From: an uncultured Planctomycetales bacterium
GTDB lineage: Bacteria; Planctomycetota; Planctomycetia; Isosphaerales; Isosphaeraceae
NCBI GenBank assembly: GCA_903926465.1
Contig: CAIYJE010000178.1
Span: 1 to 64,000, forward strand
DNA length: 64,000 bases
Direction of reading: 5' to 3'
Shown one piece after another: positions 7,803 through 16,477 of this stretch; positions within the stretch are counted from its first letter, which is position 1, and the number at the start of each line of letters is the position of its first letter. Under the pieces are notes generated by a model that was not told the origin of the DNA, made no database searches, and saw only the letters and a list, made by a program, of their open reading frames with translations. The position numbers and the translations under genes are program-made.

Positions 7803-9728
7803 ATGAATCGCAAGTATGCACCGTTTATTCTGACCGTGCTGCTTGGATTTTTTTCGATCGGCTGCGCTGGCTCATTTCGCGCACCTGCGGTTTATCGAGC
7901 CACCAAGTTTGTACAGAACGCGACCAACCCAGAACCAGAGCGACTTCTCAGAGCCACTCTCCAAGCCGACAATATCCATGGCCTGGACCGGCTCAACCCG
8001 CACCTGATTGAGGATCTGGCAGCCAAATTTGATCAGTCGCCCACGCCCGAGCGAGCCCTGGCACTGGCCGAACTGTCATTGAAACAGGGAAAACGCGGCC
8101 TACCAGCCTTCCGCCACAGCGCCCTGATGGACCTCCGCAATGCGGCCGCCTACGCCAGTTTCGCCAGCTCACCCCCGCTGGTTGACCGAGCCGCCGCCAT
8201 TCACAACGACGCCCTTGAAGAAATTATTCGGGCTATCCACAGCAGCCGAAAGTCCGAGCCTGGCGCCTGGCTGGAACATCTGGCCAAGTTGAATATCGAG
8301 GTCGATGGCGGCACACCCTTCCAAGCTCCCGAGCGGCTTGAGAGAGTTGATCTCGCTGCCAACTTTCAGATTCAATCGTTCCAGAACCGGTACAGGCAGA
8401 ATGGCCTGGGTGTGCCGCTGATTACGCAGTGGATCAACGAAGAGGGTCGGGACCGCCCCGAATTCCCTGCCTTTCTCGGTAAGAAAATCATCAATAGCGT
8501 CACGGCCGTAGCAACCCCCACAGCACCCGCCATCGCCGGGGCCTGGCGAACCGCCCCCCTCAAAATCACGCTTATCAACACCCAGGACACGGCAGCCACA
8601 ACCTGGGCAGGACAGCCCATGCGCCTGGCCTACGATCGCACGGCCGACATTGCGGATCTAGCTTCAGAAAACCGATTATTGACTGCCGTAGCGGCGGCGG
8701 GGGTCCTTCAATCGGCCCTCCCCGAAGCCGATCCTGGCATCTACACCAGAAAGCCATACCAGAAGGGCAAGATCCCGGTCATCCTGGTCCATGGCCTGAA
8801 CTCTAGCCCGGCAACCTGGATGAAAGACCTCAACGAACTGGACAATGCTCCCGAACTCTCTCAGCGTTACCAGTTCTGGGCGTTCTTCTATCCCACCGGA
8901 CAGCCTATCCCGGTGTCTGCCCACCGCCTGCGTGTAGCCATCCAGGAGACGCGTGACGCTTTCGACCCACTTCATGAAGATCCCGCGTTTGACCAGATGG
9001 TGCTCATCGGCCATAGCCTTGGTGGAATTCTCGCCAGAATCATGACCCTGGAAAGCGGCGAGGCCGTGTGGAATGCCGTGTTGGCCGTGCCATCTTCCGA
9101 ATTACAGGCCTCGCCCCATACTCAAGAATACCTTCGTACGGCCCTGTTGTTTCACCCTGTGCCATGCGTAGCACGCACAATCTACATCGCCGCGCCACAC
9201 CGTGGCAGCCCCGTGGCCGAGGGACCCGTTGGGCAGTTGACCACGCGCTTGTCTCGCCCAAGCCCAGAACTGACCGCCATTCGAGAGGAACTGACCGCCA
9301 CCTACGGAGAGGGCGTTATCCTGGGGCAGACGTTCCGCTCTGGCTTCGTGATCCAGAACCTCAGGCAAGATAGCCTGTCACTTCAGGCCATCGCTAACCT
9401 TCCCTCAAATCCAAGCGTGCCGTATCACTCGATTATCCTGCAACGCCTTTGGCGCGATACTGATGGACTGGTCTCATACGAAAGTGCCCACCTCGATGGT
9501 GCACAGTCCGAAATCTTGGCCCGGTCTCGACACACCCGCCACGAGATTCCCGAGGTCATCCACGAGGTCAAACGGATCCTTGCCGAACACCTCCTGACTC
9601 TGAGGGACACGCCCCCAAGCCCCAATGGAGATGCTCAGTCGATCTCCGTTGGCCCTGCAATCCCGGCACCCGTCAGTAGCCCAGCCGAGTTCGATCCGCT
9701 GCCTCCGGCACTGCCATCGGTTTATTAA
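7803..9728 (+). CDS. Lipoprotein alpha/beta-hydrolase (esterase/lipase)
   Basis: A 641-residue predicted lipoprotein. A short signal peptide ends in FFSIGC with the lipidated cysteine at position 21. The N-terminal 300 residues are unassigned and rich in helix-forming sequence. The C-terminal half is an alpha/beta-hydrolase: IPVILVHGLNSSPATW (oxyanion-hole HG) and the nucleophile elbow GHSLGG with Ser405; the late DGLVSYESAHLDG segment probably contributes the acid. It likely hydrolyses esters or lipids at the cell envelope. The ATG at 7803 is preferred over an upstream TTG because it puts the signal peptide at the N-terminus. A terminator follows at 9818. Confidence 0.75.
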   Translation: MNRKYAPFILTVLLGFFSIGCAGSFRAPAVYRATKFVQNATNPEPERLLRATLQADNIHGLDRLNPHLIEDLAAKFDQSPTPERALALAELSLKQGKRGLPAFRHSALMDLRNAAAYASFASSPPLVDRAAAIHNDALEEIIRAIHSSRKSEPGAWLEHLAKLNIEVDGGTPFQAPERLERVDLAANFQIQSFQNRYRQNGLGVPLITQWINEEGRDRPEFPAFLGKKIINSVTAVATPTAPAIAGAWRTAPLKITLINTQDTAATTWAGQPMRLAYDRTADIADLASENRLLTAVAAAGVLQSALPEADPGIYTRKPYQKGKIPVILVHGLNSSPATWMKDLNELDNAPELSQRYQFWAFFYPTGQPIPVSAHRLRVAIQETRDAFDPLHEDPAFDQMVLIGHSLGGILARIMTLESGEAVWNAVLAVPSSELQASPHTQEYLRTALLFHPVPCVARTIYIAAPHRGSPVAEGPVGQLTTRLSRPSPELTAIREELTATYGEGVILGQTFRSGFVIQNLRQDSLSLQAIANLPSNPSVPYHSIILQRLWRDTDGLVSYESAHLDGAQSEILARSRHTRHEIPEVIHEVKRILAEHLLTLRDTPPSPNGDAQSISVGPAIPAPVSSPAEFDPLPPALPSVY

Positions 9729-9738
9729 GTGGCAATTT

Positions 9739-9785
9739 CAAATCCTGGGACAGGCACCTCGCGGACTTGGCGCCAGTCCCGGTTT
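9739..9785. repeat. Dispersed palindromic element, copy 1
   Basis: Imperfect palindrome: GGGACAGGCACC, a 10-nt spacer, then GGCGCCAGTCCC, flanked by CAAATCCT and GGTTTC. A related copy with the same spacer length lies at 58527-58575. Both are intergenic. Confidence 0.6.
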
Positions 9786-9881
9786 CTCGCGGTTCACGAT
9801 TGGGTTGGATATGTAGCACAGCCGCCCCCGGCTGTCTCTTGGGTTGTTTTTATGTGCAATCTAATCGTGAACCGCAAGAGA
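9785..9881. repeat. Inverted-repeat element enclosing a hairpin (MITE-like)
   Basis: Terminal inverted repeats: 17 nt at 9785-9801 and 19 nt at 9863-9881, sharing GCGGTTCACGATT exactly plus a TCTC tip with a 2-nt gap. They enclose 61 bases holding an inner stem-loop. It directly abuts the palindromic element at 9739-9785. It could be a very small non-autonomous element or a two-tiered terminator; no target duplication is obvious. Confidence 0.45.
9818..9851 (+). terminator. Intrinsic terminator after the esterase gene
   Basis: Stem ACAGCCG/CGGCTGT with a CCCC loop (9818-9835), followed after a few bases by a run of five T (9847-9851), about 90 bases beyond the esterase stop. Confidence 0.55.
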
Positions 9882-9889
9882 GACGGCTT

Positions 9890-10702
9890 CTAAACCAGCA
9901 GGAAACCACGAACCACGGTCACGGCCTTCCCAGATAGCACGGTACGGGCTCCCTCATATCGAATATGTACAAGCCCACCACGTGGAGAGACCTGATATCC
10001 GGTGAGGTTTGTCTTGCCAAACCGTTCGTACCAGTACGGAGCCAGAACGCAGTGCGCAGAGCCTGTAACGGGATCTTCGTCCACACCCGCCGCCGGCGCA
10101 AAGAATCGAGATACGAAATCGATACCATTCCGTTGCAGTTCCTGCGATGCCTCCGCCGTGACGATCAGACCACGGAACGGCATCTGCCTGAGTCGGGCCA
10201 AGTTCGGACGCAACGCCCGGACGTCGGCTTCATTCTTCAGTTGGAGCAGAAAATCATACTGACTGCGAACTTCGTTCAGGACCACGAAATCCTCGCCAAT
10301 CAACTCATGAACAGGAATACCCAAGGGCTCCGAACTGGATGGGAGACTGGGAAAATCGAGTTCGATCCGGCCGTCTCGCTGCGATGCTAAAAGAACCCCG
10401 CTCCGAGTTTCAAACTGAATAGGCACCGCACGGTCCAGCCCGCAACTACTCCAAAGCACATGCGCAGCCGCCAGCGTGGCATGACCGCACAGGTCAACCT
10501 CCGTGGTGGGCGTGAACCAACGGAGCCCAAACCTGCTGGGGTCATCCTCAACAGGCGTGAGAAAGGCGGTCTCAGACAGGTTCATCTCCTGTCCAACCCG
10601 CTGCATCCAGTGAGCGTCAACCTCACCCTCAACCATCACCACCGCCGCCGGATTCCCGGTGAAGGGGGCCTCGGTGAACGAATCAACCAGCCAGATCTTC
10701 AT
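9890..10702 (-). CDS. PhzF-family isomerase/epimerase
   Basis: A 270-residue protein matching the PhzF fold (diaminopimelate-epimerase-like). Seen are the N-terminal WLVDSFTEAPFTGNPAAVV, the catalytic glutamate in MNLSETAFL (E44), a CGHAT motif in the first domain and a DEDPVTGSAHC motif in the second. Length and motifs are complete. PhzF itself isomerises a phenazine precursor, but most family members outside phenazine producers have unknown substrates, and no phenazine genes are present here. It is downstream of the xylulokinase gene on the same strand with a gap of 162 bases, so co-transcription is possible but unproven. Confidence 0.85.
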   Translation of the reverse strand: MKIWLVDSFTEAPFTGNPAAVVMVEGEVDAHWMQRVGQEMNLSETAFLTPVEDDPSRFGLRWFTPTTEVDLCGHATLAAAHVLWSSCGLDRAVPIQFETRSGVLLASQRDGRIELDFPSLPSSSEPLGIPVHELIGEDFVVLNEVRSQYDFLLQLKNEADVRALRPNLARLRQMPFRGLIVTAEASQELQRNGIDFVSRFFAPAAGVDEDPVTGSAHCVLAPYWYERFGKTNLTGYQVSPRGGLVHIRYEGARTVLSGKAVTVVRGFLLV

Positions 10703-10864
10703 CGGGGAAACACTCGCCTGCGATCGTACGGGAACCAGTAAGCAGACACGGCTGGGGGGATGAGAGGATGTTGGGGGAGGATGCTTCCAGAGACCCGCCA
10801 GCCTGAAACCACGGCTAGATCATGCCGGCGGGCACAGAACAACGACCAAACGTGGGCTGGCCGA

Positions 10865-12400
10865 TCACGCCTCGTCCAGTGCTGCCATTTGCTGGAAGCT
10901 GGATTTGAGATTGGTGTAAAGCGACCGGTAAATCGGATACGCCCGGTCATAATACCTGGCAACCTGTTCCTGCTTCGGAGTCCGGCTCACCACCTTGATG
11001 GTGGCGTCACAAGCTTCAGGGACCGAACTGAACCCACCGGTGCCAACCTGCGCCAGAATGCCAGCTCCGAAGGCTGGCCCTTCGTGAGCGTTGATCGTGC
11101 AGACCTCATGTCCGTAGATGTCCGCCTGCATTTGCCGCCAGAGGTTGCTTCTTGCCCCACCGCCAGAGACACGAATCTCCGTGAGTTCCACGCGCATCTC
11201 ACGAATCAGTTCCAAACTGTCTCGCATCGCATACGTCGCCCCTTCCAGAACCGATCGCAACAGGTCGCTTCTGGTATGGCGCACCGTCAATCCAATCCAG
11301 CCACCCCTGGCGTCTGGGTCGAAGTGAGGCGTTCGTTCCCCGGTCAGGTAGGGCAGGAAAAACAGCCCCTCACAACCCGGTTTGGCCAGAGCCGCTTCCT
11401 CGCAAAGCAACTCGTAAGGGTCTACGCCCCGCGCTGGTGCGGCTGCAATTTCCAGATCACCCAGCTCATCGCGAACCCAGCGGAAGCTGCCGCCGGCAGA
11501 AAGAATAACCCCCATCACGTGCCAGGCCCCTGGCACCGCATGACAACCCCGCTGAAGGCGGCCAAGCGGATCAAAACCAGGCTCAGGGGTGTGGGCAAAG
11601 ACCACTCCCGACGTTCCCATGGTGGCAGAAACTGCACCCGACCGAACAATGCCGTTACCCACGGCGCCTGCGGGCTGGTCTCCACCGCCACCCACGATCG
11701 GAGTTCCCCGGAGCAACCCGGTGGCCTCGGATCCAATATCGCTGACCGTCGATGAAACCTCCGGACTCTCGTAGCAAGCCGGCAACAGGGCCCGGTCAAT
11801 ATCGAGCCGGGAAAGCAGCTCACCACTCCAGCACCGGTTGGCAACGTCCAGCATCAAGGTGCCGGAAGCATCACTCACCTCGGTGGCATAAGTACCGCTA
11901 AGCCGGTAGCGGATATAATCTTTGGGGAGCAGTACCTGGCGGACATTGTCCCAGATCTGCGGTTCATGCTTACGCACCCACAGCAACTTGGGAGCGGTGA
12001 AGCCAGTCAGAGCCGGATTCCCTACCATGCGAACCAGGGCCTCTCGACCACCGGCTCGCTGCTCAATTTCTGCACATTCAACGCGGGTGCGCTGATCATT
12101 CCACAACAACGCCTTGCGCAAAACCTGGCCGTTCTCGTCCAGAAAAACCGAGCCGTGCATCTGGCCGCTCAGCCCAATCCCCGCAATGTCGGCCGGTTTC
12201 AGATGCCCCTTGGCCAGCACATCGCGGATGGTGGCAACCGTGGCACTCCACCACAGATCCGGATCCTGTTCAGACCAGCCAGGCTTGGGATAGTCGCACG
12301 GATACTCGGCCGAGGCCGAGGCCAGGATTCGCCCCGTCTCGTCCATCGCAATGGTCTTCGTACCCGACGTTCCGATATCAATCCCCAAAGTAATGCTCAA
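10865..12400 (-). CDS. xylB: Xylulokinase (FGGY kinase)
   Basis: Phosphorylates D-xylulose to xylulose 5-phosphate in the cytoplasm. The 511-residue protein has the N-terminal phosphate-binding GIDIGTSGTK, the XylB-type substrate motif GLSGQMHG, LLPKDYIRYRLSGTYATE, and GGGGDQPAGAVGNGIV carrying the catalytic aspartate. I place the start at the TTG at 12400: GGAGG lies 7 nt upstream, and the start overlaps the upstream stop as TTGA, indicating translational coupling with the UlaG-like hydrolase gene. A GTG at 12427 is in frame but less well placed. The presence of a lactonase-like partner leaves open a related ketose or sugar-acid substrate. Confidence 0.85.
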   Translation of the reverse strand: MSITLGIDIGTSGTKTIAMDETGRILASASAEYPCDYPKPGWSEQDPDLWWSATVATIRDVLAKGHLKPADIAGIGLSGQMHGSVFLDENGQVLRKALLWNDQRTRVECAEIEQRAGGREALVRMVGNPALTGFTAPKLLWVRKHEPQIWDNVRQVLLPKDYIRYRLSGTYATEVSDASGTLMLDVANRCWSGELLSRLDIDRALLPACYESPEVSSTVSDIGSEATGLLRGTPIVGGGGDQPAGAVGNGIVRSGAVSATMGTSGVVFAHTPEPGFDPLGRLQRGCHAVPGAWHVMGVILSAGGSFRWVRDELGDLEIAAAPARGVDPYELLCEEAALAKPGCEGLFFLPYLTGERTPHFDPDARGGWIGLTVRHTRSDLLRSVLEGATYAMRDSLELIREMRVELTEIRVSGGGARSNLWRQMQADIYGHEVCTINAHEGPAFGAGILAQVGTGGFSSVPEACDATIKVVSRTPKQEQVARYYDRAYPIYRSLYTNLKSSFQQMAALDEA

Positions 12401-13254
12401 GGCCCAACCTCCCAGCGCTCCGCACACCGGAGCACCCGAGGCCCAACCCCAGGCGGCAAGCGGTGCGACTCGGCCTCAAATTCAGAGACCGGCACAGTGT
12501 TGAAAGTAAACATATCGAAGTGATGCGGAACCAGAAACCGCGGCTTCACCACCGCAGCCAGATCGACAGCCTCGCCAGCCGTCATATTTCCAGGCACCCC
12601 ACGGCCAGGGTCCCGACCATTGATCGGTAAGAGCATGAGATCCAAAGGCTTGCGAAGCAAAGACTCCACCAACCCCTCATACACCACGCTATCGCCACTA
12701 TGATACAAACAGATGCCGTCCACTTCGATGACGAATCCGAGATAGAGGTGCCGCCCCACCGAGTCACGGTCAATTCCTTCATGTGCCGAGGGAATCGCCT
12801 CGATGTGAAATCCTGCCCAGTCATAGGTCCATCCAGCGTCTAGCCCGAAGAGACGACGACCCGGCAAACCGAATTTTTCACCGTGATGGATCAATGATTC
12901 GGGAACCCCGATCTCAGCCAATGGATTGGCACCCAGCAGTGGAACCAGGCTCTCTGGGTCCATGTGATCGGAATGCTTATGGCTGCAAAGCACCAGGTCG
13001 ATCCCGGACAGCTCGGCGGGCGCAATCGGGATCTCGGTCATCCGGATATGGGGACGGTCCGTGGCGGCATATTTCCGGGTCAGAGAGTCCGTCAGGTAGG
13101 GGTCAATCACCAGCGTCCCATACCGAGACTTGATCACAAAGCCACTTTGCCCCAGCCACCACACAACCACGGTCCCAGGCGCAGGCGTGGCGGAATGAAT
13201 CTCAGAACAAAGGTGTTGGCCCTGGAGCGCAGGCTGGATCAGAGGAGAAGTCAT
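12397..13254 (-). CDS. UlaG-like metallo-beta-lactamase-fold hydrolase
   Basis: A 285-residue metal-dependent hydrolase. The HxHxDH site is SHKHSDHMD (H92, H94, D96, H97), preceded by WLGQSGF and DPYLTDS; a late HHFDMF segment supplies a further ligand. It is closest to L-ascorbate-6-phosphate lactonase UlaG, which opens a sugar-acid lactone. Position supports a sugar-acid role: it sits between a MetE-like gene (55-base gap) and xylulokinase (4-nt overlap). The ascorbate PTS genes of the classic ula operon are absent here, so the true substrate is unknown. Confidence 0.75.
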   Translation of the reverse strand: MTSPLIQPALQGQHLCSEIHSATPAPGTVVVWWLGQSGFVIKSRYGTLVIDPYLTDSLTRKYAATDRPHIRMTEIPIAPAELSGIDLVLCSHKHSDHMDPESLVPLLGANPLAEIGVPESLIHHGEKFGLPGRRLFGLDAGWTYDWAGFHIEAIPSAHEGIDRDSVGRHLYLGFVIEVDGICLYHSGDSVVYEGLVESLLRKPLDLMLLPINGRDPGRGVPGNMTAGEAVDLAAVVKPRFLVPHHFDMFTFNTVPVSEFEAESHRLPPGVGPRVLRCAERWEVGP

Positions 13255-13309
13255 GAGCTCTGGCCCCGCCCGTTACCATGTTTTGAACGCACCCGGTCTT
13301 GCATGCCCA

Positions 13310-14347
13310 TCATTCTCCCAACCCCAGCTCTTTACGCACCGCTCGAACTCCCTGCACCATGGCTGCGGCCTTGGCCACCGCCACGTGTCTTGCCGTCTGA
13401 GAGAAGCCACAGTCCGGCGTGACCGAGACCCGTTCAGGTTCGATATGTCTTAGCACAAGACGGAGCCTTTCGGCGATCAGGGCAGGGGGCTCGACCCAGG
13501 TATTTTTCACATCGACCAGCCCCACCGCAACATCCATCGACGACGGCAACTCTCTGAGCAACTCCACTTCCGCCATCTCACGGCTGGCAAACTCAAGCGA
13601 AAGCTGCTGCACACACGCCTTGCCGATCTGTGGAAATAGGGGGCGATAACTCCTCCAACCCACGGCTCTGGCCCGATAATTCCCGAAGCAAAGATGCATG
13701 CCCACGTAGCTTTTAACCCCTTCGACGGTTCGGGAAACCACGTCCAGGAAGTAATCCGCATCGGCTGGATGACAGGCAAAGCTCGGCTCGTCAAGCTGGA
13801 GAAAATCAACGCCCGCCTGAGAAAGCGACCGTAATTCCGCGTTGACAATCGGGATCAGGGCCTCGGTCACCGAACGGCGGTCGGCATAGATCTCACCGCC
13901 CGAAATACAGCCTGCAAGCGTGAACGGGCCCGGCACCGGGACCTTGGCCGATGCACCGGTCACTTCCCGGAACCGCCGGTATTCCGACAATGTACCCAGC
14001 CCCTGGGGTGCGGCCAGCGGTTCCATTGCGCGATACTTGGCCCGCTGATCATGGGCCGGTGGACCCAGGAAACGGCCCTTGGGAATCGCTTCAAGACCGG
14101 TCAAATAGTCATAGAATCCCAGGTTAAAATCGACCCGCTGCATCTCGCCATCGGTGATCCGATCCAACCCGGCCCGAAGCTGGTCATCCACGGCCAGCCG
14201 AACGGCATCCCTGACCGCTTCCTCGCGATCGAAAGGCCCAACCTCGGCCGGCCTGGCCTGGCTCTCGTGAATGAATTTCTCATACCACCCGGGAAACGCC
14301 CAGCTACCAATGACAGAGGTCGGAATCCAAGGGTGGTTGCTGCTCAT
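13310..14347 (-). CDS. MetE C-terminal-domain-like (cobalamin-independent) methyltransferase
   Basis: A 345-residue protein corresponding to the catalytic (C-terminal) half of cobalamin-independent methionine synthase, lacking the N-terminal half. The zinc site is intact: HLCFGN (His and Cys) and the final cysteine in TPDCGF; LQLDEPSF is another family motif. Stand-alone members of this family transfer methyl groups to or from thiols, with several reported donors and acceptors, so methionine synthesis should not be assumed. It is the first gene of a minus-strand operon with the UlaG-like hydrolase and xylulokinase. Confidence 0.75.
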   Translation of the reverse strand: MSSNHPWIPTSVIGSWAFPGWYEKFIHESQARPAEVGPFDREEAVRDAVRLAVDDQLRAGLDRITDGEMQRVDFNLGFYDYLTGLEAIPKGRFLGPPAHDQRAKYRAMEPLAAPQGLGTLSEYRRFREVTGASAKVPVPGPFTLAGCISGGEIYADRRSVTEALIPIVNAELRSLSQAGVDFLQLDEPSFACHPADADYFLDVVSRTVEGVKSYVGMHLCFGNYRARAVGWRSYRPLFPQIGKACVQQLSLEFASREMAEVELLRELPSSMDVAVGLVDVKNTWVEPPALIAERLRLVLRHIEPERVSVTPDCGFSQTARHVAVAKAAAMVQGVRAVRKELGLGE

Positions 14348-14688
14348 GTGAACTTTCTAGGAGCGGCAATTCAGGGCACTGCATGCAAGACAGAGACAGG
14401 CGACCTGTCCCAAAAACGCTGAGCCTGATTGCGTAGATCAACAGGGCCGGAATGACCGGCCTCATCTCTCGGTGGTTCGAACTCTCATTGTCCGTATCCC
14501 CGGAAAACTCGGCTAGAGAGCCGCACCGAAAAAAGGAGGCAGAGGTCGGTTAGTGACTTCCTGAGCACCCAGCAGGTTTGAGATCCACGCCCAGGCCTTC
14601 AGGTGAGAGCCATCGCGAGTTTTTTCGACGATGAGCCGAACTCATTTGCGCTTCATCAGCCAGTTCGCTTGAGAAAAATATGGAAACT
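14348..14688. other. Intergenic region with a small palindrome
   Basis: About 340 bases without a recognisable gene, between the start of the MetE-like gene and the stop of the flippase. A perfect short palindrome GACAGG-CGA-CCTGTC is at 14395-14409, similar in its core to the dispersed element at 9739 and 58527. Confidence 0.35.
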
Positions 14689-16272
14689 CTATCGCCCAGT
14701 CAAAGCCAGCAACCGTTTACCCCAGACCTTGCGCTCATCCACGGAAAGTAGAAAAAACCAGGCTAGTATCAGCCCAATAAGCTCTAGCAGAACACCTTCA
14801 ACCAGCAGGCCGACCCAGCCCGTGATCTGGTAAGTTGATCGGCGCCCGATGAAATAACAGACAATCCCCCAAAACGAACCCAATCCCACGGCTCGCAATG
14901 TTCCGTCAACAATTCCTTTCAAGGAAACCTGGTAATCCCGAATCAAGATCAGGGGATTGAACCAAGCATCAAAGGCCAAAAAACCCAGGGCTGTTGCCAG
15001 CGGAATCCCTGCGACACCAAGCCACTTGACCAGAGGATAAAGCAACGCCAGCTTGACCAGAGTGCCAAACGTGCTGATCCAAACTCGTTTTCGAGTTTGA
15101 CCCAGTGAATCAATGACGGCGGTATAGAGACAAACTGCGTTAAAAATGCCGATCTGCAACATCACGCAGACCGTCAACGTATCTCCCCCGTATAAGTCTT
15201 CCCCAACCCACAAGCTAACAAAACGACGATTACAGGCAAGAACTGGACCGAGTACCAGAAGATTGATGCCAATGTTGAGCTTGGATACTTCTGCGAACCG
15301 AGCCGAAAACGCTTCGGGACCAACTCGGGCTCTCAGGTCAACCAATCCGGTCCACATCCCGTTCCCGTTCAAGGAACCAGCAACCGTACGACAAAGCTGA
15401 AACAAGCGTTGCGTGATAATTAGAGGCGTAACCGATGCCGCGTTCACCAATAGACCCGTTGCAATATTGTCCGATAAAACATTGATCTGGTTGCCGATGC
15501 TGGCAATAAAGATTGGCCACTGCAGTCCCCAAAGCCGTTGCGAGCCGTCGATGGGGGGAGACGGTTCCCAGAATGAGCGATTGAACCCGCCCACCTGGAA
15601 AACGCAGAGCCCAAAAAACGCCACCGCTCCGAGAGTGGTGGTCCAAAGCTGCCCTGTGAGCCCAAACCCAAAATAGGCAAATACGATACCCAATACCGTA
15701 ATCACCAGAAACTGCACCATCAGTGCAAACTCTGCGAGATATCCGGTCTGTCTCGCTTCAAGGGCAAATCGAAATATCACCCAGGGAGTCAGGGCAATGC
15801 CCAGCAAAATGGCCGGAGATCCCCAGTAAAACTCGTTTCTTAATTCGGGGGTGAGCTTAAAAACGAACGGAAAAACGAGGATCATCACGAGACCAACTGG
15901 CAAAATCCAGACGAACTGACGATAAAGACACCGGATCCCATATTTCACGACCCCAGGCAGAGCCGATCGAGGCTGGGTTGTTGCCGTATGAATTAGCAAG
16001 ATACCGATGGCCGACGATAGCCCAAACGTCAGCAGGTCGAGATATAAAAACCACTGCGTGGACATTCCCACCACGCCAAAGCGTTGCGACCCAAGCATCC
16101 GGAGCAAAATGGGGGTCGCCAGCATTCCAATCGTCAGCGTGATCGCCGATCGAACCCACCCCGAGAGAATGGTGGCGAGCAACCGAGAACTACGGCTCGA
16201 GGTCCTAGTTCCGGATTCGGGGATTGTCTCAGTAGGCTTTTGGTCAGGCGTGCCGTCTGATGTCGAATTCAT
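14689..16272 (-). CDS. Polysaccharide flippase (Wzx/MVF-like)
   Basis: A 527-residue polytopic membrane protein with about a dozen hydrophobic segments, beginning after a polar N-terminus of about 45 residues. The segment with ATPILLRMLGSQRFG is typical of polysaccharide biosynthesis flippases, which move undecaprenyl-linked glycans across the cytoplasmic membrane. I choose the ATG at 16272 because upstream codons encode a basic, cysteine-bearing stretch that looks untranslated. It begins a region (14.7-26.6 kb) rich in envelope glycan functions. Substrate unknown. Confidence 0.75.
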   Translation of the reverse strand: MNSTSDGTPDQKPTETIPESGTRTSSRSSRLLATILSGWVRSAITLTIGMLATPILLRMLGSQRFGVVGMSTQWFLYLDLLTFGLSSAIGILLIHTATTQPRSALPGVVKYGIRCLYRQFVWILPVGLVMILVFPFVFKLTPELRNEFYWGSPAILLGIALTPWVIFRFALEARQTGYLAEFALMVQFLVITVLGIVFAYFGFGLTGQLWTTTLGAVAFFGLCVFQVGGFNRSFWEPSPPIDGSQRLWGLQWPIFIASIGNQINVLSDNIATGLLVNAASVTPLIITQRLFQLCRTVAGSLNGNGMWTGLVDLRARVGPEAFSARFAEVSKLNIGINLLVLGPVLACNRRFVSLWVGEDLYGGDTLTVCVMLQIGIFNAVCLYTAVIDSLGQTRKRVWISTFGTLVKLALLYPLVKWLGVAGIPLATALGFLAFDAWFNPLILIRDYQVSLKGIVDGTLRAVGLGSFWGIVCYFIGRRSTYQITGWVGLLVEGVLLELIGLILAWFFLLSVDERKVWGKRLLALTGR

Positions 16273-16477
16273 ATCACTCAAGGTTCTGTCTTGTGAATTG
16301 CATGCCGCCCATGACCTCGGCGATCGCTTGACGGGACAGCGGTATTCAACCAGTGCACCAACTCGTAGCACCAGGACTCAACCTGCCATTCAGGAGTTCA
16401 ACGCCAACGGTTCCGGTTCAAGGCATCAACCTTCCGCTCAACCCGACAAGGGTCCATCTAGCAGCCTACCTGCGGTC

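Noticed and set aside
10760-11755. 331-codon plus-strand ORF over xylulokinase
   Set aside because: Arg/Pro-rich shadow of xylB without recognisable motifs.
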